From NCBI RefSeq assembly GCF_037113415.1, contig NZ_CP146608.1, positions 62,001 to 126,000 on the forward strand: 64,000 bases of DNA, in the 5' to 3' direction. This DNA is from Devosia sp. XK-2 (GTDB taxonomy: Bacteria > Pseudomonadota > Alphaproteobacteria > Rhizobiales > Devosiaceae). Numbering within the stretch: position 1 is the first letter of the stretch; every line of letters begins with the position of its first letter. Below are positions 1 through 7,823 of the stretch, in pieces. The notes beneath the pieces were generated by a model that was not told the DNA's origin, ran no database searches, and saw only the letters and a list, made by a program, of their open reading frames with translations. Made by a program: the position numbers and the translations under genes.

Positions 1-946
1 CGCGGTCATCCCCTGGCTGGACACCGCCCCGGCGGTCTTTGCCGTGCTTTTTGCCACCGGTCTTCTCTCCGGCGCTTTCGAGATCAATCTCAATGTCGAG
101 ATCGACCGGCTCGAGGCCCAGTCCGGCAAGCGCTATATGAACCGGGCGCATGGCTTCTGGAGCGTCGGCTTTTTCTTCACCGCGCTTTTCGGCGCCATGA
201 TCCGCCAATCCGGTCTGCCGGCAAGCTGGCACCTGGCCATCATCGCCGTGCTGATCGTCTTGATCGGCGGATGGCTGACGCTAGGCGCCACCAATGCACC
301 CAGGCGGCCGGGCGAACATCAGGGCGAAGGGAGCCACAGCTTCGCCTTCCCCACCATTGGTCTCCTGCCGCTTTGCCTGATTGGTTTTGCCGCTTTCCTG
401 GTGGAAGGCGCTGGCATCGACTGGTCTTCGATCTATATGCGTGACGTTTTCGCCGTTGAGCCGATTGTGGGCGGCATGGGGCTGACGCTTTTTGCCTTCT
501 GCATGGCGGTGATGCGCCTCTCGGCCGATCCCATCGTTGCCCGCTATGGGCCGCGTCAGGTCGCCATGGTCATGCTCAGCTTTGCCAGCCTTGGCGCCCT
601 CCTGGTCGGCATCGCCCCGACGCCCACCCTCGCCCTGATCGGTTTTGCGCTGATGGGGGCAGGCTGTTCGGCGGTCTATCCGCTGGCCGTTTCCGCCGCG
701 GCCCAACGCACCGACCGCCCCTCGGCAGTCAATGTGGCGGCCATCGGCCAGGTCAGCTTCGTGGTTTTTTTCCTGGCGCCGCCATTGCTCGGCTTCGTTG
801 CCGAATTTATCGATATCCGCGCCTCCTATCTGGTTTGTCTGCCCCTGCTGCTGGCCGGCCTGTGGGCATCGAGCTTTGCACTGGGGAGCAAAAAGCTCGA
901 TACTCCTCCCGGCATGCCCGCAGAACCACTCGGACCCAATGGCTGA
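1..946 (+). CDS. MFS transporter, YbjJ/FucP-like (5' end outside window)
   Basis: The reading frame is open to the left edge, so the N-terminus lies outside the window. About 315 residues are visible, made of successive hydrophobic helices as in the C-terminal two thirds of a 12-helix major facilitator. The motifs N-V-E-I-D-R and the segment around EGAGIDWSSIYMRD recur in the second MFS gene at 1444-2577 (N-V-E-A-D-R; EGASRAWSIIYLRD), so the two are paralogues. The family includes inner-membrane exporters and sugar permeases; the substrate cannot be read from sequence. The stop codon overlaps the start of the next gene by 8 bases, indicating co-transcription. Confidence 0.85.
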   Translation, partial: AVIPWLDTAPAVFAVLFATGLLSGAFEINLNVEIDRLEAQSGKRYMNRAHGFWSVGFFFTALFGAMIRQSGLPASWHLAIIAVLIVLIGGWLTLGATNAPRRPGEHQGEGSHSFAFPTIGLLPLCLIGFAAFLVEGAGIDWSSIYMRDVFAVEPIVGGMGLTLFAFCMAVMRLSADPIVARYGPRQVAMVMLSFASLGALLVGIAPTPTLALIGFALMGAGCSAVYPLAVSAAAQRTDRPSAVNVAAIGQVSFVVFFLAPPLLGFVAEFIDIRASYLVCLPLLLAGLWASSFALGSKKLDTPPGMPAEPLGPNG

Positions 947-1403
947 TCTGCCGCCAATCGTCGACCTTCGCCAATCGGCCACCGCGCTGCGTGTTCAGCG
1001 CGGGGTCATGCGCATGCTGCGCGAACGGCACGACATGGCCTGCTATGCCGAAGTGCCCCTGGCCAATGGCCGCCGGGCCGATGTGCTGGCGGTCGGTCCC
1101 AAGGGCGAAATCTGGATCGTCGAGATCAAATCGAGCCTCATTGATTTCCAGGTCGACCGGAAATGGCCCGAATATCGCGAATTTTCCGACAAGTTCTTTT
1201 TCGCCAAGCCGCCCGAACTGGATGCCGAAATCTTTCCCGAGAGCGAGGGGCTGATCGTGGCCGACGGGCATGACGGCGCCATCCTGCGCGACAGCCCCGA
1301 CACCCCACTCGCCCCCGCCCGCCGCAAGGCGCTCATGCTCAAGCTTGCCCGCATGGGCGCCGACCGCATCCATGTGTTGATGGATCCGGGCCCGAGGGCG
1401 TGA
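939..1403 (+). CDS. mmcB: MmcB family DNA repair protein
   Basis: This 154-residue protein is the expected length for the MmcB/DUF1052 family, a PD-(D/E)XK-nuclease-like group linked to mitomycin C damage tolerance in Caulobacter. The likely metal-site residues are visible: Asp48 in GRRADVLAV, then Glu62 and Lys64 in VEIKSS. The ATG overlaps the end of the upstream MFS gene by 8 bases, so translation is probably coupled. I saw no alphaproteobacterial LexA box just upstream, which lies inside the MFS gene. Family assignment is good; the biochemical activity is inference. Confidence 0.8.
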   Translation: MADLPPIVDLRQSATALRVQRGVMRMLRERHDMACYAEVPLANGRRADVLAVGPKGEIWIVEIKSSLIDFQVDRKWPEYREFSDKFFFAKPPELDAEIFPESEGLIVADGHDGAILRDSPDTPLAPARRKALMLKLARMGADRIHVLMDPGPRA

Positions 1404-1443
1404 CGGTCTTCCCTCAGGCGCGACAGTAGCTTAGACCCTGACC

Positions 1444-2577
1444 ATGCCATCCGCCCATTGGCGCATCATTGCGCTCTTCTTCACCCATGCCCTGGCCGCC
1501 GGTACCATTCACACCCGCATCCCCGATCTGCAATTGCTCATCGGCCTGTCCGAAGGCCAATTGGGTCTGGTGCTGATGGGGCAGCCGCTGGGCGCCCTGT
1601 CCATGTTCCTGTTCTCCAGCGCTATCATCGAGCGCTTCGGGCCGCGACGTATGATCCTCTGGCTCTTGCCCGGCGTGGTCATTACCGCGGCCCTGGCCAC
1701 CATATTGCTCAGCCCCTTTGCTCTGTTTGCCCTGCTCGCGCTCAACGGTATTGGCTTTTCGCTCACCAATATCGCCATGAATGTCGAGGCCGACCGCATC
1801 GAGGCGGCCACATCGGCTCGCGTCATGAATACCTGCCACGGCGCCTGGAGCGCGGGTTTCCTCATTACGTCCTTGCTTGGTGCTGGTCTGCGCGGTCTCG
1901 ACGTCGCCCCATCCATTCACCTTTGGGGCTTGGCGCCGCTGCTGATCGCGATGGTCTTCCTGGTGGTTCTGCCCATGCCAAACATGCCGCCGCGCCCGCA
2001 TGCCGGTGGCACGGTCCGCAAGCTGGCCTGGCCGACCTGGGCCACAATAGGCCTCGTGGCTTTTGGCTTGGGGGCAGGCCTGACCGAAGGCGCCTCCCGC
2101 GCCTGGTCGATCATCTATCTGCGCGACAGTTTCGATGTGGCCCCGTTTATCGAATCCCTGGCTTTGCCGGCGCTGCTATTCGCCATGGCCGGCGGCCGCC
2201 TGGTGGCCGATCGTTTCATCGACCGGTTCGGGCCAGTGCGTGTCGCCCGCAGCCTTTCGGGCCTCGCCATTTTGGGCATGCTGGTCATTGTCACGGCCCC
2301 ATCGGCCATCACGGCTTTGGCCGGCTTTCTTGCGGTGGGCGTGGGCATTTGCGTGCTCTATCCGCTCATGCTCTCGGCCGCCGCCCGCCTCGGCGACCGA
2401 CCCGCCAGTCAGAACGTGGCCGCCACCACGCTTATTTTCCAACTCGTCAATCTCGGTGCCCCAGGTCTCATCGGCGCGGTCGCCCAAGGGCTTGGCGTGC
2501 GCATGGCTTTTGCCATGTTGATCCCGCTCCTGCTCATGACCTTTGCCATGGCCGGGCGGCTACACGCTAAAGATTGA
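1444..2577 (+). CDS. MFS transporter, YbjJ/FucP-like
   Basis: A full-length 377-residue major facilitator with about 12 hydrophobic helices and a short central loop near residues 180-195 rich in Pro and Arg. It shares family-specific motifs with the MFS gene ending at 946 (NVEADRIEA, EGASRAWSIIYLRDSF), so it is a local paralogue. It is probably an inner-membrane exporter or sugar transporter of the YbjJ type; the substrate is unknown. No clear Shine-Dalgarno precedes the ATG. Its 3' end overlaps the convergent truB gene by 11 bases. Confidence 0.85.
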   Translation: MPSAHWRIIALFFTHALAAGTIHTRIPDLQLLIGLSEGQLGLVLMGQPLGALSMFLFSSAIIERFGPRRMILWLLPGVVITAALATILLSPFALFALLALNGIGFSLTNIAMNVEADRIEAATSARVMNTCHGAWSAGFLITSLLGAGLRGLDVAPSIHLWGLAPLLIAMVFLVVLPMPNMPPRPHAGGTVRKLAWPTWATIGLVAFGLGAGLTEGASRAWSIIYLRDSFDVAPFIESLALPALLFAMAGGRLVADRFIDRFGPVRVARSLSGLAILGMLVIVTAPSAITALAGFLAVGVGICVLYPLMLSAAARLGDRPASQNVAATTLIFQLVNLGAPGLIGAVAQGLGVRMAFAMLIPLLLMTFAMAGRLHAKD

Positions 2578-3475
2578 ACACCCGGCCCGGCTTGAACTGG
2601 CCGAATGCCACATGGCCGGTGGCCAGCACCTTGCCCTTGAAGCTCACCCAGCATTCATCCAGCGAGACCGGGGCATGGGCGCCGGTCAGCAGCACTGGAT
2701 TGCCGTGGCTGACCGCATTGGCCTGGCCGGCATCGAGCCGGATTTCGGCAATATCGCTGAGACCGGCAGCAACCGGCCTGAGCAGGGCGTCGCGCGCCAC
2801 GCCGGCCTCGGCCGCCTCCAGCTCTTCAATGGTTATCGCATCCGCATCGGTGAACGGACCGACGGCCGCACGATGCAATTTGGTGACATGCCCCACCGTG
2901 CCCAGCGCCTCGGCAATGTCGCGCGCCAGCGCCCGCACATAGGTGCCCTTGCCGCAGGTCACTTCCAGGACGCTTTCATCGCTGCCATGCGACACCAGGT
3001 CGATGGCCTCGATATCCACCGGCCGTGCGGCCAGTTCGACGGTTTCGCCGGCCCGCGCCAGATCATAGGCGCGCTCGCCATCCACCTTGATGGCCGAAAA
3101 GGCAGGGGGGCGCTGCAAAATGGTGCCCGTAAAGCGCGGCAGCACCGCCTCGAGCGCTACCTGCTCGGGCCGGACATCGGAGGTGGCAATCACCGCGCCT
3201 TCGGTGTCGTCGGTCGTTGTGGCTTTGCCCCAGCCGATGGAAAACCGGTAGATCTTGGTGCCATCCTGCACCTGTGGCACAGCCTTGGTAGCTTCGCCCA
3301 GGGCAATGGGCAGAATGCCGGTGGCTAGCGGATCAAGCGTACCGGCATGGCCCGCCTTGGCGGCCGAGAGCAACCAGCGCACCTTGCCCACCGCCTGGGT
3401 CGAGGTGAAATCATATGGCTTGTTGAGCACGACCCATCCCGAGATGGCGCGCTTTTTGGATTTTGGCTGGCTCAA
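2567..3475 (-). CDS. truB: tRNA pseudouridine(55) synthase TruB
   Basis: TruB converts U55 of the tRNA T-loop to pseudouridine. The 302-residue protein has the TruB N-terminus VVLNKPYDFTS and the catalytic motif GHAGTLDPLATG with the nucleophile Asp48, followed by the KxYxF and GERAYDLAR elements typical of the family. The start appears to be a TTG two bases after the rbfA stop; there is no nearby in-frame ATG. It is clearly co-transcribed with rbfA. The conserved rpsO gene that often follows truB is absent; an MFS gene converges instead. Confidence 0.96.
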   Translation of the reverse strand: MSQPKSKKRAISGWVVLNKPYDFTSTQAVGKVRWLLSAAKAGHAGTLDPLATGILPIALGEATKAVPQVQDGTKIYRFSIGWGKATTTDDTEGAVIATSDVRPEQVALEAVLPRFTGTILQRPPAFSAIKVDGERAYDLARAGETVELAARPVDIEAIDLVSHGSDESVLEVTCGKGTYVRALARDIAEALGTVGHVTKLHRAAVGPFTDADAITIEELEAAEAGVARDALLRPVAAGLSDIAEIRLDAGQANAVSHGNPVLLTGAHAPVSLDECWVSFKGKVLATGHVAFGQFKPGRVFNL

Positions 3476-3477
3476 GG

Positions 3478-3891
3478 TCAGTCTTCGCTGGTTTCGTCGC
3501 TGTCGTTGTCGAGATCGCGCCGGACCCGGTCCGAGCGCAGTAAGGCGTCGATCCGGCCCGCCTCCTCGAAAGTCTCATCCACGAAGAAGCGGATTTCGGG
3601 GGCGAATTTAAGGTCGATCTGCGGGGCCACCCGGCCGCGGATGAATTTGCGATGCCGGTTGAGCGCCGCCACGATTTCCTCGGCATGCGCGCCGCCCAGC
3701 GGCATCACATAGGCATTGGCAATCTTCAGGTCCGGCGTCATGCGCACTTCGGGCACGGTCACGACCGCGCCTGCAAGGGCCTCGTCTTCGATGTCGCCCC
3801 GGGCAAACAGCGCCGAAAGGGCATGACGCACCAGTTCCCCGACGCGCAGCATGCGCTGGCTCGGGCCAGCGGGCTTATGGTCTTTTTTCAT
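3478..3891 (-). CDS. rbfA: 30S ribosome-binding factor RbfA
   Basis: RbfA is a KH-like factor that binds immature 30S subunits and assists 16S rRNA 5'-end maturation. The 137-residue product has the family hallmarks [15 protein letters not shown] at the N-terminus, the [19 protein letters not shown] strand and the [15 protein letters not shown] segment near the C-terminus, followed by an acidic tail. The ATG at 3891 is preferred over a TTG two codons upstream. It lies immediately ahead of truB, the usual pairing. infB and nusA, which commonly precede it, are not here. Confidence 0.95.
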   Translation of the reverse strand: MKKDHKPAGPSQRMLRVGELVRHALSALFARGDIEDEALAGAVVTVPEVRMTPDLKIANAYVMPLGGAHAEEIVAALNRHRKFIRGRVAPQIDLKFAPEIRFFVDETFEEAGRIDALLRSDRVRRDLDNDSDETSED

Positions 3892-3924
3892 GGGCAAGCG
3901 GCTTAGGCTCTCCCGGGTCCGCCG

Positions 3925-4590
3925 TCAATCCACCCGCTCAAGCGATACATCGGACTTGAACTGGGCAATCCGGGCCTCAATGGTCTCGGCATCGATCGGC
4001 CAGGTCTCCGGCCGGGTCGCGTCAAAGGCGTCGCCGCGCCATTCCTGATAGACCATGGCGAGCCCGGTCTCGGACTTGTAAAAGCCCATGACCATCACCT
4101 CGCCCTGCCCGGCGAAGGCCGAAAATGCGTCGAGATAGGCCCCGCAGACATAGCCCAGTGGCGGCAGGTCGTCGCCATTATCGGGCTCGAGCTGGAACAA
4201 CGCGACCGTGTCCGGATCGCAGGATCGCGCATAGACATTGATCACCACCGAGCGGAAGGCGCTCAGGTCCATATCGGGCTGATTATTGAGGCGCGCACCG
4301 TAGATGGTCGACCAGAAGGCCTCGCCTTCGCCGCGCTTGTAAATTTCCAGATGCGCTTGCCCGCTATCTTCGAGAAACCGGGTCGAAACCACCTCCGCAA
4401 TGGCCGGCAGGTCGGCATCTGCCTCCACCCAGTCCGGTACCGGCAGGCTCAGGCGTTGTCCCAGTACCTCAAGCGTCAATTGCCCGTTTTCGCTGGTAAA
4501 GGGCAGGGTGCCGCCTGCCTGCGCCAGGACCGGGGCAGGGGCCAGCAATAGGCCCATAATCACAAATGCCGCTCTATTCGTCCCAAGCAA
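3925..4590 (-). CDS. Secreted hypothetical protein
   Basis: I do not recognise the family. The favoured TTG start at 4590 has GGAG six bases upstream and gives a 221-residue protein beginning with a clean signal peptide (basic NR, hydrophobic AAFVIMGLLLAPAPVLAQA, then GG). An ATG at 4614 is possible but would lengthen the n-region with SGCQEKP. The mature part is acidic with mixed alpha/beta character and a few cysteines (one in ARSCDPDT, one in GYVCGAY). It is probably periplasmic. It lies upstream of rbfA on the same strand, but the gap of about 30 bases does not prove an operon. Confidence 0.7.
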   Translation of the reverse strand: MLGTNRAAFVIMGLLLAPAPVLAQAGGTLPFTSENGQLTLEVLGQRLSLPVPDWVEADADLPAIAEVVSTRFLEDSGQAHLEIYKRGEGEAFWSTIYGARLNNQPDMDLSAFRSVVINVYARSCDPDTVALFQLEPDNGDDLPPLGYVCGAYLDAFSAFAGQGEVMVMGFYKSETGLAMVYQEWRGDAFDATRPETWPIDAETIEARIAQFKSDVSLERVD

Positions 4591-4743
4591 GGGCTTCTCC
4601 TGACACCCGGACATTACGCACGCCGCCGCCCGCGCGCCCCACAGGCTCGACACGGTGACGATTAGGGGCGCAGGCTGGGCGGCGCAAGCGTCCAGGAAGC
4701 GGCGCCATCAGAAGAGCTTGGAGTTGCGGAATTGCTGCAACAC

Positions 4744-5763
4744 TCAGCCTCTGGCCGAGCGTGGCAGGGGGCTATCGGGCAGGAGCCGGTGCGGCGGCTG
4801 GTGGCCGTCCATGAAGGCCCTGATATTGACGATCACCGCCTCGCCCATTTCCACCCGCGCTTCGAGCGTGGCCGAAGCCATATGCGCGGTTAGAACCACT
4901 TTGTTGGCCGCGGCCAGGGCCAGAAGCCGCGGATTTATGCCATGGCGGTTCTCGAACACGTCCAGCGCCGCCCCGGCCAGATGCCCGTTTTCGAGCCGCT
5001 CGATCAAAGCCGCTTCATCGAGCAATTCGGGCCGGCTGACATTGACCACATAGGCGCCGTGCCGCATCGCATCGAGCCGGTCGGCCGAGAGGATATTATG
5101 GGTGTCCCGGGTCAAAGGTGTGTGGAGCGAGACGATGTCGACCTCGGCCAGCATGGCATCCAGATCATCCCAATAGCGCGCCTCGAGCGGCGTCTCGACG
5201 GCGGGGGGGCGCCGGTTGCGCGAATAGTAATGGATAGTGAGCCCGAAGGCGCGGGCGCGGCTGGCCACCGCCGTGCCGATCCGCCCCATGCCCACAATGC
5301 CCAGGGCCTTGCCGCGCAGCCTGTGCCCCAGCATGGAGGTGGGCGACCAGCCGGCCCAAGCCCGGTCGCGCAACAACATCTGCGTCCCCTCGACCAGCCG
5401 CCGGGGCAAAGCCAGCATGAGCGCGGTGGCCATGTCAGCGGTGTCATCGGTCAGAACCGACGGGGTATTGGTCACGGTCAGGCCCGCCGCCCAGGCGGCA
5501 TCGAGATCGATATTGTCCACCCCATTGCCAAACTGGGCGATCAGCCGCACGCTCTGCGGCAATCGGGCGATCAGATCGGCATCGATATGGTCGGTTATGG
5601 TGGAAACCAGTACATCCTTGCCTTCAAGGCCCGATAGGATGTCCGCACCTCTCAGGGCCAGATCGGCGTCATTGACATCGGTCTCGAACAGGGTTGCCAT
5701 GCGCGCCTCAATGCTCGCTGGCAGGCGCCTGGTCACCAGGATTTTGGGTTTGTTCGATGTCAT
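4744..5763 (-). CDS. D-2-hydroxyacid dehydrogenase (glyoxylate/hydroxypyruvate reductase type)
   Basis: NAD(P)-dependent oxidoreductase of the D-isomer-specific 2-hydroxyacid dehydrogenase family, 339 residues. Visible are the substrate-domain motif QFGNGVDNID, the Rossmann motif G158-x-G160-x2-G163, catalytic Arg244 in VNVSRPELLDE and catalytic His294 in LTAHMASAT. The usual SRG after the arginine region is SRP here. Glyoxylate, hydroxypyruvate or D-glycerate are the likely substrates by family, but specificity cannot be settled from sequence. The ATG at 5763 is chosen over a TTG three codons upstream. Confidence 0.88.
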   Translation of the reverse strand: MTSNKPKILVTRRLPASIEARMATLFETDVNDADLALRGADILSGLEGKDVLVSTITDHIDADLIARLPQSVRLIAQFGNGVDNIDLDAAWAAGLTVTNTPSVLTDDTADMATALMLALPRRLVEGTQMLLRDRAWAGWSPTSMLGHRLRGKALGIVGMGRIGTAVASRARAFGLTIHYYSRNRRPPAVETPLEARYWDDLDAMLAEVDIVSLHTPLTRDTHNILSADRLDAMRHGAYVVNVSRPELLDEAALIERLENGHLAGAALDVFENRHGINPRLLALAAANKVVLTAHMASATLEARVEMGEAVIVNIRAFMDGHQPPHRLLPDSPLPRSARG

Positions 5764-5826
5764 GCGCACCAATGAGAAGCCGGCCTGTCGCCAGCGCCAT
5801 CGTCGCCTTCAGCGACCATTAAGGAT

Positions 5827-6423
5827 ATGCCGATAGTGATAGGGCAAATCAAACCCGTCTGCAAAGTGATGTTGTTTTTGCCCCGGATACTGGGCCGTTT
5901 TCGCGCCGCCATCGCCCTTCTGCTGGCCCTGTCCGCCTGTGTCCTTCCGGTTCCGGCGGTCTTGGCCCAGGACAATCCGAGTGGCCTGCCGCTGCCGCGC
6001 TTCGTCACCACGCGCTCTCACCCCATCAATGTCCGCGTTGGCCCCGGCACGCGTTACGAGATCGCCTGGAACTATACTGTTTCCGGCCTGCCGGTGGAGA
6101 TCGTGCAGGAATTCGATACCTGGCGCAAAATTCGCGATGTTGATGGCGACGAGGGCTGGGTGCATCAAAGCCTGCTCTCGGGCGGTCGCGCCGGCTTTGC
6201 CACCCCGCTCATCGCCAATGGCGAAGTGATCATGCGTACGGGCAAATCCGACGATGCCGCCATTCGCGCCCGCCTGGCGCCCGGTGTCCGGGTGTCGATC
6301 AGCGAATGCGACGGCACCTGGTGCAATGTAGCGGCCGGCCAGCCGGGCGAGAAACAATCCTATAGCGGCTGGGTGCCGCAGGCCGAGCTCTGGGGCGTTT
6401 ATCCCGACGAAGAGTTTGACTGA
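5827..6423 (+). CDS. Secreted SH3b-domain protein
   Basis: A 198-residue exported protein: basic n-region, hydrophobic stretch AAIALLLALSACVLPVPAVLA, then two bacterial SH3-like repeats (roughly residues 60-125, with NVRVGPGTRYEIAW, and 130-195, with MRTGKSDDAAIRARL). This resembles the SH3_4 (DUF1058) proteins of Hyphomicrobiales, thought to bind peptidoglycan or envelope partners. The internal ATG at 5869 is an alternative start that leaves a more compact signal peptide. The 3' end overlaps the convergent fhuF-like gene by 25 bases. Confidence 0.82.
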   Translation: MPIVIGQIKPVCKVMLFLPRILGRFRAAIALLLALSACVLPVPAVLAQDNPSGLPLPRFVTTRSHPINVRVGPGTRYEIAWNYTVSGLPVEIVQEFDTWRKIRDVDGDEGWVHQSLLSGGRAGFATPLIANGEVIMRTGKSDDAAIRARLAPGVRVSISECDGTWCNVAAGQPGEKQSYSGWVPQAELWGVYPDEEFD

Positions 6424-7217
6424 GCCGCGGCGTCCATCTCGGCCATGATCGCGACCCGCTCGCGCTCGCGGCGCTCGTCGTTGCTGAGTTCGGGACAGGA
6501 CGCGCAGCGGCGACCCGGAAAGGCCAGATAGTCCAGGCAGCATCCCTTGCGCGCCATGATCGCCACCTGCTGCCCATTGGGCAGGTCGAGTGTTTCGAGC
6601 CCCCCATGTCCGCTCAGCCCCATGGCATCGAGCCAGAGGTCGCAATAGCGATATTGCTCGTCAATGCCGATCTCGGGCCGGAAATGCTTGAGGCGCACCA
6701 TCAGCCCCAGCATCCGGTCGGCCAGAAGCCGCAACGCCGGAAGCCGCTTGAGCCGGGTCACCGCATTGATTTCGTTCAGGAGCGCATCGCCCATGGCCCG
6801 CAGATCGCGGCCGGCCTGGGCAGTCAGCGCCTCGGTGCTGCCGCTGATTTCCGGACCGGCACGCAGGCGATAGCCGTTCACATCGACATTCTGCCGCGAC
6901 TGCGACAGCCTCGTCAGCCGGGGCAGGGCGCCATGCAAATGCGCGGCAATAACCGCCAGATAAGCCGGTTGCCACATCAGATTGGTCCATAGGCGCACGG
7001 CATAGAAAGGCTGCCCGGCCTCTGGATAGCTTGCTTCGAGCCGCGCGTAGAGATCGGTCAGAAAGGCGCGATTATCTGCCCCCGGCACATACCAGCCCGG
7101 CAAGGGTCCACCCGGCGCACCAGATAGAAAACCGGTGGCAGACGCGGCAAGCGCGATGAACCGCGTCAGCGCCATGTCGTCGGCCGTCTGGGCGAAGAGG
7201 TAGTTGCGGGTGGTCAA
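6399..7217 (-). CDS. fhuF: Siderophore ferric-iron reductase, FhuF-like
   Basis: Cytoplasmic reductase that releases iron from imported ferric siderophores. The C-terminal [2Fe-2S] ligand motif is intact: C226-C227-x10-C238-x2-C241 in GCCLDYLAFPGRRCASCPE, the FhuF hallmark. The start is set at a TTG (7217) with AGGAAG about 8 bases upstream; an upstream GTG at 7241 lacks a usable ribosome site because AGGAG nearly touches it. The length of 272 residues fits the family. No siderophore receptor or ABC transporter lies beside it, so it is a stand-alone copy here. RirA and Irr control is plausible, but I saw no clear box upstream. Confidence 0.85.
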   Translation of the reverse strand: MTTRNYLFAQTADDMALTRFIALAASATGFLSGAPGGPLPGWYVPGADNRAFLTDLYARLEASYPEAGQPFYAVRLWTNLMWQPAYLAVIAAHLHGALPRLTRLSQSRQNVDVNGYRLRAGPEISGSTEALTAQAGRDLRAMGDALLNEINAVTRLKRLPALRLLADRMLGLMVRLKHFRPEIGIDEQYRYCDLWLDAMGLSGHGGLETLDLPNGQQVAIMARKGCCLDYLAFPGRRCASCPELSNDERRERERVAIMAEMDAAAQSNSSSG

Positions 7218-7394
7218 ACTTGGCTTCCTGAGACTGCGCACACTCCTACCCGGTTTAACAGGAGGAGAAAAGTCACCTTTTCACAATCGTGCCGGACTGG
7301 ACCCCGCATTACTACCGATACCGTGCTTTACTCTCGATAGGGCAGCTGCGCCCCATGCTGGCCGCGTCCAGATCATTCGTCCCGGGAGGCCGGA

Positions 7395-7823
7395 ATGTTA
7401 AGGCTCTGCGATCGGCTGTGGCAAGACCGGCACGGTACAGCCGTCATTGAATTTGCCATTCTCACCCCGGTCTTCCGGCTCATGCTCACCGGCATGCTGG
7501 CCTATGGCATCTATTTCGGTGCCGCCCATTCGATCCAGCAGCTTGCCGCCGATGCGGCACGGACCGCCATTGCCGGGCTCAGCCAGGCCGAGCGCGATGG
7601 GCTGGTCACGGCCTATCTCGAACAGAATGCGGCGGCCTATATCCTGATCAATCCGGCCCGGTTGAGCCACACGATAGGCGACAGCGCCGCCGACCCCAGC
7701 CAATATGAGGTCCGCCTGAGCTATGACGCCACGGATCTGCCGATCTGGAACCTTTATCCGCCCCTGCCCATGCCCGGGCGCACCATTGCCTTTGGGGCCA
7801 CGATCAGGCGGGGCGGGCTGTAA
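7395..7823 (+). CDS. TadE-like pilus assembly protein
   Basis: A 142-residue minor pseudopilin-like protein. Residues 10-45 carry the TadE signature: a short basic start, G-T-A-V-I-E-F-A followed by one hydrophobic helix. An arginine sits inside that helix (TPVFRLML), which is unusual. The rest is a periplasmic domain. A good ribosome site (GGGAGG) lies 6-7 bases upstream of the ATG. The stop overlaps the start of the next gene in TAATG, so the two are translationally coupled. No other tad/cpa genes (ATPase, prepilin, secretin) are in the window. Confidence 0.8.
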   Translation: MLRLCDRLWQDRHGTAVIEFAILTPVFRLMLTGMLAYGIYFGAAHSIQQLAADAARTAIAGLSQAERDGLVTAYLEQNAAAYILINPARLSHTIGDSAADPSQYEVRLSYDATDLPIWNLYPPLPMPGRTIAFGATIRRGGL

